64,000 nt of DNA from Astragalus membranaceus (GCA_039519185.1 CM076849.1:71109784-71173783), one strand, 5' to 3'. Counted from the first letter of the stretch, positions 21,170 to 33,872 are shown. Made by a program: numbers and translations. The notes: generated by a model from the sequence alone, not told the origin.

Positions 21170-22800
21170 CAGTGCCAGAGCTGAATCGATAGCACGAAGT
21201 TTCAAAACAATGTCAGGGCAAGACTGATAGCACAAAATTTAAAAACAATGTCAGGGCGAAACCAGTAGCATGAACATCAAAGACAATGCCAGGGCGAGAC
21301 CGATAGCACAAAACTAAAGACAATGCCAGGGCGAGACCGATAGCATGAAAATTAAAGACAATGCCAGGGCGAGACCGACAGCATGAAAATTAAAAACAAT
21401 GCCAGGGCGAGACCGATGGCACAAAATTAAAGACAATGCCAGGGCGAGACCGATAGCATGAAAATTAAAGAGAATGCCAGGGCGAGACCGATAGCACAAA
21501 ATTAAAGACAATGTCAGGGCGAGATCGATAGCATGAAAATTAAAGAGAATGTCAGGGCGAGACCGATAGCATGAAAATTAAAGACAATGCCAGGGAGAGA
21601 CCGATAGCCCGAAAATTAAAGACAATGCCAGGGCGAGACCGATAGCATGAAAATTAAAGACAATGCCAGGGCGAGACCGATAGCATGAAAATCAAAGACA
21701 ATGCCAGGGCGAGACCGATAGCATGAAAATTTAAAAACAATGCCAGGGCGAGACCGATAGCATGAAAATTAAAAACCATGCCAGGGCGAGACCGATAGCA
21801 TGAAAATTAAAGAAAATGCCAGGGCGAGACCGATAGCACAAAATTAAAGACGATGTCAGGGCGAGACCGATAGCATGAAAATTAAAGACAATACTAGGGC
21901 GAGACCGGTAGCATGAAAGTAAATAGTGCCAGGGCTGAACCATTAGCACGAAAAGTAAAGCAGTGCCAGGGCTGAACCGTTAGCACAAAATTTAAAAGAC
22001 AATGCCAGGGCTGAACCGTTAGCAAGAAATTTAAAAAGACAAATGCCAGGGCTGAACCGTTAGCATGAAAGGTAAAGCAGTGCCAGGGCTGAACCGTTAG
22101 CACGAAATCTAAAAGACAATGCCAGGGCTGAACCGTTAGCATGAAAGGTAAAGTGTGCCAGGGCTAAACCGTTAGCACGAAATTTAAAAGACAATGCCAG
22201 GGCTGAACCGTTAGCATGAAAAGTAAAGCAGTGCCAGGGCTGAACCGTTAGCACAAAATTTAAAAGACAATGCCAGGGCTGAACTGTTAGCAACAAATTT
22301 ATAAAGACAAATGTCAGGGCTGAACCGTTAGCATGAAAGGTAAAGCAGTGCCAGGGCTGAACCGTTAGCACGAAATCTAAAAGACAATGCCAGGGCTTAA
22401 CCGTTATCATGAAAGGTAAAGCTGCGCCAGGGCTAAACCGTTAGCACGAAATTTAAAAGACAATGCCAGGGCTGAACCGTTAGCATGAAAAGTAAAGCAG
22501 TGCCAGGGCTGAACCGTTAGCACGAAATTTAAAGGACAAATGCCAGGGCTGAACCGTTAGCATGAAAGGTAAAGTAGTGCCAGGGCTGAACCGTTAGCAC
22601 GAAATCTAAAAGACAAAGCCAGGGCTGAACCGTTAGCATGAAAGGTAAAGTGTGCCAGGGCTAAACCGTTAGCACGAAATTTAAAAAATAATGCCAGGGC
22701 TGAACCGTCAGCATGAAAGAATGTGCCAGGGCTGAACGGATAGCACGAGGATTAGAAGGGAAATGCCAGGGCTGAACCGTCGGCATGCGAAGTAAAGCAG
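21170..22800. repeat. Tandem array of 37-39-bp repeats beside the 3' LTR
   Basis: More than 40 units. From 21180 to about 21910 the unit is a 38-mer built on gccagggcgagaccgatagc. From about 21910 to 22790 it changes to gccagggctgaaccgttagc, and 37-bp and 39-bp variants alternate to give a dimer of about 76 bp. Hypervariable tandem arrays in the 3' UTR are established for Ogre-type elements in pea relatives and can seed satellite DNA. Long open frames here are only a product of unit length. Confidence 0.93.
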
Positions 22801-25800
22801 TCTCAATGCACGTCTTGCTTTGGAGGACTCTTCTTTATTACGTTATTTACAAAGTACTGAACACAAATGTATGATTCTAATCATGAAGTGGAATGCATGG
22901 ATGGACATGAAATGTATGCAAACTATGACATGAAATGCATGAATTATGCATGATCTTGAGTTGAAATTAAGATGCACTTGTCTTGAAAGCTGGATTCACT
23001 GGGAATTTTTTCTTTTTGTGCAGGCTTTATTTGAAACCAATCAAGCTTGTCCTCATATGGAAGTTTATCCTCAACACAACTAACTTGCTTAGGCCCTTTT
23101 TCTCTTTTTATGACCACTTCTCTCCTTTCAAGCAAATCACCCTCAAATTTGACCTTCTCTCTCTTCTTTTTTTGATTGTCATTAGCTCTCTAAATCACAT
23201 TACTGATTCCAAGTTGACTATTTTTGAAGCATTACTTAATGAGCATGCATGGATTCACAGGTATTTAAGAGCTGGAACTTTTTGGGTTTGGATTTTTGGT
23301 TTGAAAGTGGAGGGTATTTTGGAGGGAAAACATAGGGAAGACAAAGGCGACACAGGATGGTAGGGAAAAAAGGTATTATGGCAACCTCGAGTTTATTGGG
23401 GATTCCATTTACTTGAGGTGCCTGACTTGCTGGGAATTGGCTGGGTATTGGAAACAAGTTTTACCATAGGGGAGACTTCCAGAGGTAGCAAGCAAAATCT
23501 AACTCACGGTTATGCAAACACTTTTGCCCCGGTGTTAGTAGAAGGTATTGCCCCAAGAGAAGGCTACACTGGTGTACCAAACAAAGTTTGACTCATGAAA
23601 GGACCTGCAAAGATTTTGCTTCAAACAGCTCAGGTGTGGAAAAGAAAGTTTTGACTCACGACGGGTCTTACACAAGTTTTGCCCCAGTACTGGTGAAAGT
23701 TGTTGCTCACAAGAGTGCACTGGTGTGGCAAACTTGACGGATGTAGGGTATGGTAAGGATTTTGCCTCATTCTGGTGAAAGACATTGCCCTCAGAGAATA
23801 CTACATGATGTAACAAGAAACATTTGACTCTTAAAGGTCTTACAAAACTTGCCCCAGTGTGGGGTTTCCTCGAGACTCTCAAGCTTATCTTTCACAAAGT
23901 TGCCCAAATGTACACTATTGTGTGGCCCAAGTAGAAGAAATTTCCCAGTGAACTACATAAGCTTCTCATTGTAAGTCTCATTCCCCTTTTGTGCCCTAAT
24001 TTATGCCTAGACTTCCTTTGCAAGTTTTCAGTCTAGCGGGCTTTATTTTCTTTTATTCTCCCTAATTTTGCCTAGACCGCCCTTTCGGGTTTTCAATCTA
24101 GCGGGATTTTTTTTCACTTCCTTTTTTATTAGAGCAAAGAATAATTTAAAAGAAGCAAATGATTTATCTCAAAATTAACATTAAGAAAATGAAAACGATC
24201 ATTCATCAATCAGAGTGGGATTTTGGAGGCTCGTAATGTGACTATGGGTTATGGGTTATGAAAGAAAGACGATTAGAATGCTCAAGGAAACGTCTTACGG
24301 GCATGAGTTATGGGCTATGGAAGAAAGATGGTTAGAAGGTTCAAAGAACGGGCATGAGTAACAGGTTATCGGGATGGATTGATTGGGAGGCTTAAAGGAA
24401 TGCTTTACAGGCATGGATTATGGGTTATGGAAAGAAAATGAGTAGAAGGTTCAAAGAAATGTTTTGCGAGTATGGGTTACATGCTATGGGAGACAAATGA
24501 ATAGAGGGCTCAAAGAAAGGTTTTAGGTTATGGGTTATGGGAATGGATCAAGGATCTTTAGTGCATTCAGCTTTCTATTGTGTTCCCCAGACCTCATATC
24601 ATTCACTTTTTTTTTTTTTGATTTTTATTACTTTTTTTTCACCCCTTCCGCTTTTTGATCACTCTTTCTTTTGTGCCCTAATTTTTGCCAAGACTGACAA
24701 TACTTGCTTTCAGTCTTGCGGGCTTTATTCATTTTTCTCTTTTTCTTTTCTTTTGAACTTTTTCCACCATCTCTTTGATTTCATAACTTTGGAAAACTGA
24801 ATGCACTAAATTCTATTATAGTGTCGATCCTTGTCCAGGGTTTAGTGAAGGGACGTTACAGGCTCAAAGGGGATGGTAAGGGATATATTTTGTTTGGGGT
24901 AGAGAAAGACGACCACTCTTCATTTGAAATCATGATTCCATGTTTGCAAAATTTTAATTTTGAAATAACATCTACTCTTTTACACATTCTTTGCTCTTCA
25001 TTTCTTTTGATTTCTTTTTTGTTTTTTTTTCTTTGCTTTTTTTTGGGAAATGGACATTTGATATCCGATATTCGCTCACCGGTTCATCCCTGAATGACGC
25101 AACTAAAAGGGCTTTAAGAATTATCATTTGAGGCAAGAACTCGAAAAGGGGTCAGTGTTTTAAGGGAACATGGGTGAGAAATGATGGAAATGGGTTTTTT
25201 AATCCATGCAAATTCATTAGCATAAAACTTCAACTAAGTTAACTTGGTTTCGAACTACATGATTAAAGAAGTGCTAAAGATAATCATCCTTCCCCCTCGT
25301 TTTCTTGCTTTGACCATTTTTTTCAAGAACTGTTGTCAACCTTATGTCTCCCTTTTTTCTCATTTTTTTTCAATATGCCCAAGTATTGTGCCCCATGATA
25401 CCTTCCTCACATTACTTCTCTAACACTCTAACGATTAATCTTCCCAACAACTCTCTAGAGAATGATCCAATTCCCCGAGCCCAAGCTTGATTGGCATTCA
25501 TTTTTGACGCAAACACAAAAATTTAAAACTCTTTTTCTGTTTATTTTCTTAAAGAAAAATTTGTGAGAATGGGTCAAAGAGACCAATATGTTATGGAATG
25601 CATGGTATGTATGCAAGCACTCGTCCTAAGATGCAATATGCATTTGTTTTGTAATTTTTTTTCATTGTTTTATGCAAAAAATGCAATGCAATTGCCCTTT
25701 TTGAAGGGAATATGCTATGAAAATTTACAAATGGCAATGATAATTTTTTTATTTACTTATGCAAAGATTTTTACATACATGCGAAGAAAAAAAATGAAAT

Positions 25801-26735
25801 ATGGAGGAATTTTTATGATGAATGATTTTTATATTTATTTTTTTTACAAATGAGTATGATGAATGATGATTGACAATGAAATGAAAATATGCACTACATG
25901 CAGAAAAAAAACAAATTTTCCTAAGGACTTATACAAAGAAAAAGGCAAATGATTAAATTCTATTTTTTTTTTACATGAAATGCACCCTTTTTTACATGGC
26001 AACATGTTTTTTTCCTTATGCTTTTTATGCATGAAATGCAATATGATTTTGATCTTTGTGGGAAAAAAATGAGTGATTTTCTGAACCCAAAAGTTTGTTT
26101 ATGGGAAAGATATTTTTTTGTTTTTTTTTTTGTTTTTGAAAATAATAAAGTAAGAGGTGGAGTAGCTCCCTTTGTGACCTAAATTGGTTAGCCCATGCTA
26201 TTGGGCCCTACAGATCTAAGGTCTTCTATTGTGAGTACTCATGAGGTGGGTGTTCTAACCTATTGAGATTTAAGGTCTCTAGAGTCAAGTACTCTTCTAG
26301 AAGGTTAAACACACTAGGATGTACATCCAAAATGTGGATACCCGCATAGAAGAATCGTACTCCAGATGAGGAATTCATGGAAGTCACAAAGGATGTACAT
26401 CCAAAATGAGTCCTACTTATCCTCGTTCTAACTTATGTGTTTTTTTGCGGCTCAGGTGTGAGCTCAACTCTCAATGTGTGCTCACGGTGTATGTGTAGTG
26501 TGTGAAGGGAGAATACAAACCTCAAATCCTAAAAATAAAAACCCAAATTGAACCTGCATGTTAACCAAAAAATACAACCAAACAATAATATCAAGTGTTC
26601 TCTAGCCTAGAGTTTATGTCAAACAGAATATCAACTGAAATATATACAAAGAAAAAATAATAAAGTAGGAGGGGTAAACAAAGCGTACCTTATAATCATT
26701 TTGCACAAACAAACTAAATAGGCTTGACTCTCACC
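22801..26735. other. Coding-less interior of the Ogre-like element
   Basis: No gag, protease, RT or integrase motif in any frame. It holds diverged direct repeats. About 23495-23870 has units with ttgccccagtgtggtg and actcatgaaaggtc. About 24230-24545 has units with gggttatgggttatgg..aagaaag and gaaggttcaaagaa. The segment 26150-26690 resembles part of the element's own LTR. Long T and A runs are common. Confidence 0.75.
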
Positions 26736-26754
26736 GTCCCCAGTGGAGTCGCCA
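26736..26754 (-). promoter_or_regulatory. Ogre-type primer-binding site
   Basis: Minus-strand TGGCGACTCCACTGGGGAC begins two bases inside the right LTR. It matches the tRNA-Arg-complementary site described for Ogre/Tat elements. Confidence 0.85.
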
Positions 26755-26756
26755 TC

Positions 26757-29304
26757 TGTCGTGACCGGGATCCCGACGTAGACGGCCCAAAAATCGATAT
26801 TTCAGGGAGTCGCCACCCAATTTATTAAATAGGGAAAATTGAGAAAAACCTATCTTAAAATTAATGGTCTGCGTAAACTAGGTTGGATTCGGGAGTCGGT
26901 TATGTATAGGGAAGGGCGAAAACTTAATTCCACTACACCCCTAGTACATCGGTCCTAAGACAGTTACCCTAAATCTGATTGTGCAAATATAAATTACGAA
27001 TTTATTTGTTTTACCCAAAAATAAAATAGTAGAGAATAATAAGGGCTAATTTAGAAAAGTTTAATTTTGACTTGACGGGGAAGCCCCGCTCCTACGTATC
27101 CTCCGGTGCAATGAGGAACTCAAAAGTCACGTAGTTCTTCCTGAAAAATTTTGTTGGTTGGTATTTTTTAATATAGGGGCTTTAGGATTATTGAGCTGTA
27201 CAGCTCATCCATCCTAGAACGCTGACTGACCCGTCTGTACAGTCGACTTAGTCCCCTATTTTATAAAAATGGAGTTTTTGGAGTTTTGGAAAATGATTTT
27301 ATGTGTGTTGGTTTGATTTTATTTGAATAGGGATTTTAGGAATCTTGAACCGTACGGTTCATTTATCCTAGAATGCTGACTAACCCGTCTGTACAGTCGG
27401 CTTAGTCCCCTATTTTCGAAAAATGGATTTTTTGATTTATGGAAAAAATATGTTTGTGTTAATTTTGATTTAGAAATTGTTTGTTTTAAATAGGGATTTT
27501 AGGACATGATCCGTAACGGTTCATTAATAACCTAAAAAGCTGACTAACCCGACTGTATAGTCGATTTAGTCCCCTATTTATATTTTTTTGAAAATGAAAT
27601 ATTTATCTTTTTATTTTTATAGGTTTTTTGTAAAAGGAAATAATAAAAACGAAAACAGAGGGTGCAATAGTAAAATGGGGTGCAGTTTGCAAAAAGGGAT
27701 TTGTATTATTGTTTGCTTGAATGCAAAAGTATTAAGCTCCTTTGTGTCCTAGAGGGGTCCCTTTGGAAATAGATCTAAGGCTTTTTCTATCAAGTGAACC
27801 TCTCAAAGGTAGCTCTATAGAGTCCTAAATAAGGTTCCTAGAGCCAACGACCCCAATTAAGAACACTGATCAACAACAATAGGCAAGCTATTAGGAGTGC
27901 CAGCATTCTCAAGAGGGACCAAACTCTAGGTGAGACTTTCGTGACCACCCAACAGGACGCACATCCAGTAGGCCATCACTACGCAGTCTCGTTCTAACTT
28001 AGGTTATTCTCCAGTCCGGGTATAGGACTATTCTCACATGTGTGCAGAAGTGTGATAGTGGAGTGTGTGTAGGAGCAAAATGTTAAATATACCCCCTAGC
28101 TGCAAAACAAACAAACACATATACAGAAAATAATAGTCTTCTACCCTAGGGTTTATATCAAGCATAAAATAAAGATATACAAAAAGAAACTAAAGAAATA
28201 AATAAAAAATCAATAAATATGTACATAAATAAATAAACAAATAGATATAAATAAATAAATACAAAACTAACCTCAAGCTGATGAACGCGATGAACGCAGA
28301 ACCGGACCGAGCAGTCTGACCAGGTCAACTGCGAACCGGACTGCTTTGAGAACCGAAAAACCGATTCAAAAAAAAAATTACAAAATAATCAAAGACAGAC
28401 TTTTAGTGTCTGGACCGCAAAGGCTAGCCCAAAAGATCACTTAATCTGCCAATGACTCCCCCCTTCTCCAAACCTTCACCTCTCAACCTCTTTTATAGTC
28501 AATTTCTATAGGGTTGTTGTTTCTTGCAAGCAACGTGGGACTAAAACAAGATAGAGAAAGCAATTCCCACTTAGAGAACACAATTCTCGTTTTTCTCAAA
28601 CCTGTTACCGTAAAAGCGTGATTTCGGATTCGTTAACCGTTGGATCGTCTTTGTTTTTTGACAGCAGGTTCGTGAGACATATATCTTCACTTTCACCGTT
28701 CGGATCGTCGAAACGAGGTCTGAGGAGAGAGAAATTGCCTTCGCAATAGCTGCAGTTTTTGGTCCGTTTTTTCTCAAACCTCTCACCGTAAAGGTGCGAT
28801 TCCGGATTCGGTAACCGTTGGATCATCTTTGTTTTTTGACAGCAGGTTCGTGGGACATGTGTCTCCACTTTCACCGTTCGGATCGTCAAAACGAGGTCCG
28901 AGGAGAGAGAAATTGCTTTCTCATAGTAGCTAAAAACTAAAACCCGAAAATACCCAAAAACGACTACTTTTTGTAATAATAATTTTTTGATTGCACCTCC
29001 CCTTTTTTATTTTCTTTTGTAATTTGTATTATTTCTTATCTATTTATTTTTTTATTTTCGTTTTTTAATTAAAGATATTGTAACAAGAAAAATAAATTAA
29101 ATCTACTTTGTAATTTTTTGAATTAGCATATATTTTTTTAAGTTTTTTTTAACCACTAAAAAAAGTAATAATAACGCAAAATTAGTAAATTAGCGCAAAA
29201 TGACCTATTCGAGGGATTAGGAATCAAATATACGCGAAAAACATATTTTTGTGACTTTTTTTTTGAAAAAGTAAAAATGTACCGGTTAAAATTGAGTGTT
29301 CACA
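26757..29304 (-). repeat. Ogre-like 5' LTR (2548 bp)
   Basis: Right LTR of the pair, adjacent to the primer site. It begins tgtcgtgaccgggatcccga and ends attgagtgttcaca on the plus strand, like its partner. It contains the three hairpin modules (27174-27585) and the 180-bp duplication (28583-28925). Confidence 0.92.
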
Positions 29305-29900
29305 GCTACCAATCATCATTCCACCGCCAATTATCGCCAGTCCAACTACCCAGTTCATCCACAGTTTTAAGTTGTCGACCACAAGCTTCAAAGAGTATAG
29401 GGAATACCTTAAAGAAGGGCTCAGTGCCTAACCGTTGGTCCTTCCAAAAATTAATGAGACTGCCATCCCCCAATACTCTTCTTATGCCCCACGCGAATCT
29501 TCTTTGCTCATCCACCTTAGAATCCGATAACACCAAATCCCTCCACCAGATTGATCCAATGTTTCGCATTGAGTGACCCTCCATTGAGGCATAGACAAAT
29601 GAGTTAGCAAAATCTCCATACCTGTGAGATAATAAGCGACTCCAACAAGCGTTATTCTTCGTCAAAGATCACCATTTCCATTTGGAAAGAAGTGCGATGT
29701 TGAATGCTTCGAGATTTTTGAACCCTAACCCGCCATCCTTTTTTGATTTGCACACAGTGTCCCAAGCCACCCAATACATTTCGTGTTCCCCTTCCTTGAT
29801 CCCCCATAAGAAATCTCTTTGGATTATTACCGTTTTCTTGATTACAATCTTTGGCGCTTTGTAGAAAGACATCATGTATACCGGGATTCTATTCAAAAGA
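29305..29900 (-). pseudogene. LINE ORF2: end of RT and connection to the zinc-binding domain
   Basis: Minus-strand RIPVYMMSFYKAPKIVIKKTVIIQRDFLWG (29800-29890), VAWDTVCKSKKDGGLGFKNLEAFNIALLSKW, WSRLLSHRYG, SIWWRDLVL, GDGSLINFWKDQRLG. These are standard plant LINE segments following the RT palm. Frame breaks at about 29667 and 29900. The Ogre-like element cuts in at 29304. Confidence 0.85.
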
Positions 29901-31535
29901 GAATTAATTAAAGTTACCCGGGCCTCCTATAGAGAGATAGCGCCTCTTCCACGTTGCCAGCCTTTTGCGCAAGGTCCCAATTATCGCGCTCCAAGTTGAC
30001 TCCCTTCGGGGGTTGGCGCCAATAGGAATCCCCAAGAACTTGAATGGGACGGTTTCCGATCTACAATAGAGGAATGCACTTGCTCTCTCCAAGAAACCAT
30101 CCGGGATGTTAATACCGATAAGCTTGCTCTTGAGGAAGTTAAGCTTCAAGCCCGACACCAATTCAAACGACCTCAAGATAGATTTTATGCTCCAAATATT
30201 ATCCCAAGAAGCCTTACCCAGGAACATAGTGTCGTCTGCGAATTGCAAAATAGAGAAACGCAATTCGTCATTCAAAGCAAAACCTTGAAAAGCACCTATA
30301 TCCACTACTTGACGCATAAGAGCAGTCAAACCTTCAGTTGCAATAAGGAATATAAATGGAGATAAAGGGTTACCCTGCCTTAAAATCTTGAGTTGGGCTA
30401 CCATTGACTAGTAACGACATAGAGCTAGTGCAGATACATGATTTCATCCAAGAGATACAACGGGAAGGGAAACCCATTCTACGAAGCATGTAGATAAGAA
30501 AATCCCACGAAATAGAATCGTTGGCTTTTTCAAAGTCAACTTTAAACAATAAGCATTCTTCCTTGCTACGTTTGGCGTAGTCCACCACCTAATTAACCAC
30601 GACCACTCCATCTAAAATTTGACGCCCCCAATGAAGGCTGATTGTTGAGGCGCTATGATGCTAGGCAACACCTTGTTGATTCTACTAGCCAACACCTTCA
30701 ACAATATTTTGTAGAGACATCCGATTAAACATATAGGCCGAAATTCCCCCAGTCCTTGAGGGTTGTCATTTTTTGGAACCAAAGCTATAAAGGATGCTGC
30801 AATCGCCTTTGGGACAAAAGAGTTATTGTAAAATTCGTTGAAAAAACCAACCACATCTTCTTTCACCACATTCCAACAAAGTTTTAAAAAGTTGAAGTTA
30901 AAACCATCCGGTCCCGGGCTCTTATCTCCATCGCAATCCCACACTCCCATCCTTATTTCGTCCTCTGAAAAAGGTTGTGTTAACAAATCTAAGTCACCAG
31001 GAGAAACTTTGTTGCAATTCAAGTACCCCAATGTCGGTCTCTCGTAACTAAACTCTGAGAAGCACTTCTCGAAGTGATTTTTGACAAAGAGCTTCACTTC
31101 ATCCACATCTTCCGCTAACTCCCCTGACTCATTGAGAATCGTTACGTTACATCTTCTTCTTTTGAGCCTCAACAAAGAGTGGAAGTATTTAGAATTCATG
31201 TCGCCTTCCTTAATCCACCTAGCTCTAGATTTTTGAGCTAATATGGACTCTTTCTTGAGAATCTCTTTCCAAAGCTCTGCTGATACTTCCTTTCTATTCA
31301 AAACCACCCCTTCATCCCATCCTTCGCTTAGAACGTCATCTAGAGAATTCAAGTCCCGAACCAGTTTGTCAATATTCAAGTCCACTATACCAAAAGCCTC
31401 TTTATTCCACCCTCTAATGTTGCTTCTCAACAACTTGAGTTTCTCTTTGATAACGAAAGCTTTAAAACCTGAGATGTTATAGTTATTCCAACACTGTTGA
31501 ACATAAGGCAGAAAATCGGGGTGCTCCAACCACAC
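29901..31535 (-). pseudogene. LINE ORF2 reverse transcriptase
   Basis: Conserved RT blocks in order on the minus strand: RARWIKEGDMNSKYFHS, SPGPDGFNFNFLK, FIALVPKNDNPQGLGEFRPICLIGCLYKILLKVLA.R, IIAPQQSAFI (31535-30612); VDFEKANDSISWDFL (30588-30370); GNPLSPFIFLIATEGL and the catalytic FADDTMF (30404-29904). Stops and frameshifts near 30605 and 30400 break the frame. Amino-acid blocks are otherwise well kept. Confidence 0.9.
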
Positions 31536-32273
31536 ATTGAGAATTCGAAATGGCTTAGGGCCCCAGTTTGAGACAGACCGGATGAGCCAAATAGGTGAAT
31601 GATCAGAAATGTCTTTGCTCCCAATCCACTGGCCTGAGATCCTTCACTCTGTTATAAGGCCTTCAGATAACAAAAATCTGTCTAATCTGCTCATAGATAA
31701 CCCATCAGAACAAAACCAAGAGAACTTCTTCCCTGATACCGGAACATCAACGAGATCCATATCCACAATAAAATTGTTGAAGTCGTCCATCTCACTACGA
31801 GAGTGGTCTCCACTCCTACCTTTTCTCTCCATAGAGCATACCAGAGCATTGAAATCTCCAACTATGCACCATTCACCACTCCCTATGCTTTGCTTAATAG
31901 CTAACAACTCTGCCCAGACCCTTCATTTCCCCACCCTTGAACACAGAGCATAAACATTTACCACGTGCACTGTAGAGCCCCGAATGGTTGTACTAACACC
32001 AAGAAAACCAAAACCTGAGAAATGAGACGATACTACACAATCCCCTTCTAGCCACGAGCACAGAATACCTCCAGATGAGCCTCGAGAAGGTTGGTGAACC
32101 CATTGGAATGGTCGATTCCCCCATAGCAAACCAATCTGATTTTCAACCATCACCTCCCTCATAGTTTCCTGAATGCAAACAAAATCGAAAGAACGAGAAT
32201 TTTTCAAAGAAGCTAATATGCGAGTTTTACCGCGCTCGCCCCACCCTCTAATGTTTAAGGATAGCAAATTCAT
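31536..32273 (-). pseudogene. LINE ORF2 APE-type endonuclease
   Basis: Starts MNLLSLNIRGWGERGK, then CIQET, GGILCSW, VVNVYA (32273-31923). After a stop it continues WCIVGDFNAL, SRLDRFLLS (31907-31644), another stop, and SDHSPI (about 31600). These are the N, E, GDFN, D and SDH catalytic blocks of LINE apurinic-like endonucleases, which nick the target for reverse transcription. Two premature stops. Confidence 0.9.
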
Positions 32274-33235
32274 GAGATTCTGATGTTGTCCGCCCTCTTT
32301 CTACTATCAGCTTCATCTCTGCGTTCACCTTCTTCTATCAAATGAACATACCTTTCTTCTTGCATACTACCTTCAACACCCAAACGCTTAGCCGTTTCCC
32401 AAACTCTCCTAGCCACCGCCTTTCCTTGAAGGGCCCAAAACTTGTTGTTGCATAAGCCAATGTCTCCACTAGAAATAGACCCATCACATAACACAGTACC
32501 AGCAGAAAACAAAGATGAAGGATTGTTACTTACCTCCTGAGAAGATTGTGCAACATGTTCCTCTGGAATGGAGCATAAAGGGACCTCCGCTAAATCTCTA
32601 GAAGCTAGCTTCAACTTACCCGACTTCGATTTCCTCTTCACACCTATCTTTAGATATTTCCTCTCTTTTCTCGGCCTTGCCGCGGGTAGAGAGGGTGAGG
32701 GACGCATATTTGGAATTGAAGGGAGGTCTAGGGGTTTTTCACCAATCATTGGGCTTTTCACCACAAAACTTTCAGCCGCAGACAAAGGAGAATAACCTTA
32801 TTCTTCCTGCGCCCCCTCTTTGTTGGCAAACAACGTCGATGATGAATTGATTTTCCCAATTTCATTATCTGACATTCTAGAGTTTCGCACTTCCTTGAGA
32901 AGAGCATTCAACTCGTCTACCATCAAAACCTTGATCATGAATCTCTTCCTCCGAGCTTGTCGAGTCGTCTACCACTTCGTCAACCCTACTCCCCATATAA
33001 CTCCATTGAAGTGGACCGCTCCAATCCTCCGCAATCTTAATATTGTATAGCGTGTTGTTAACAGCTGCTATAACAGATTTGTTCACCAACTCTGTCGATT
33101 GAGCCCTTACCATAAGCCTGGCAACATCCAGGGACCTCTTCCTTTAAATTTTATCATCCGCGCAAACAAATTCCCCCACATAGGCTGTGAGCTTGGAAAT
33201 TGTGCAATGATTGATGGTAGTGATTCGCGTGACGT
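32270..33235 (-). pseudogene. LINE ORF1, C-terminal part (5'-truncated)
   Basis: Minus-strand SKLTAYVGEFVCADD, LDVARLMVRAQS and IAEDW (33200-33010) fit the DUF4283-like region of plant LINE ORF1. NNKFWALQGKAVARRVWETAKRLGVEG near 32440-32370 is the typical segment just before the endonuclease ORF. A basic stretch (RPRKERKYLKIGVKRKSKSGK) lies at about 32690-32620. The reading stops matching near 33235, so the LINE is 5'-truncated there. No target duplication was found. Confidence 0.75.
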
Positions 33236-33862
33236 TTGGGGTTTTTGAGGAGCTCCCACTGTGGTCGCCAACTGAATCGTACCTTAGTGGTCCCAGGTGG
33301 ACCGAGCTTGAGGTCAGGTCGCCCGTATTCTGGTAAGGTCGGGAGCGGAACCCGAAGTCGAGTTGTACCTGCAAAGATACTCTGATGCCCAAGTTAGGGA
33401 GAAGAAGTCAAAGCGATGTATGAGATGGTGGAAAAAATTGTACCTGTCAGTGGGGGTTGACCCGTATTTATAGAGCAAGACATCGCGGGCCAGCCGTTGA
33501 ATCAGGAAGATCGATCTCAGCCGTGGGAAGGCACCTAAGTGCATTTCGAGCGCTCCCTAAGGCGAAGCTCAGCTTTTTGGGCCGGTCTTCGCCCATTACC
33601 AGAATTGGGCCTGGTGGCCCAGTCCAGAACAAGTACAAATAATATAATAGATTCCTTTCAAAAAAATATATATAATAGAGGGAGAAAGCAATATTCAAGC
33701 AGCACAAACAGGGCTGACTATCTAGCAATAGCATGGATGAAATCAGAAATAGCAGAAAATATACTTGCTAAGTGTGCTTTTTTAATTTTTAATATAATAA
33801 TTAAAAAAATTATTATTGTATTCATTTGAAAATATACTTTCATAAAATTTGTATGATCTAAG
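33236..33862. other. Unclassified repeat-like sequence
   Basis: GC-richer than its surroundings to about 33630 and containing cccactgtggtcgccaac and a TATA-like cgtatttatagagc at 33462-33475. This looks like part of an LTR or its leader, but no partner copy or clean ends were found. Short purine-free AT sequence follows to the next MITE. Confidence 0.35.
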
Positions 33863-33872
33863 ATATATTTTA

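Larger units (their letters stand above)
18449..29304 (-). mobile_element. Non-autonomous Ogre/Tat-like LTR retrotransposon, 10.9 kb
   Basis: Two long LTRs (18449-21004 and 26757-29304) with TG..CA ends are flanked by gctac on both sides (18444-18448, 29305-29309). The minus-strand primer site TGGCGACTCCACTGGGGAC next to the right LTR is the tRNA-Arg type known for Ogre elements. The 5.75-kb interior has no gag or pol frame; it carries a tandem-repeat array beside the 3' LTR and several diverged repeats. It must rely on an autonomous partner. It is inserted in the zinc-binding region of the LINE. Confidence 0.9.

Noticed and set aside
21314..22410. Several minus-strand open frames with repeated PWHCL or RSRPGI text
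   Set aside because: They are translations of the 38-76-bp tandem array; the unit length keeps a frame open. No gene.
21170..22800. Regularly spaced repeats resembling a CRISPR array
   Set aside because: Direct tandem units without unique spacers in a plant retroelement; not CRISPR.
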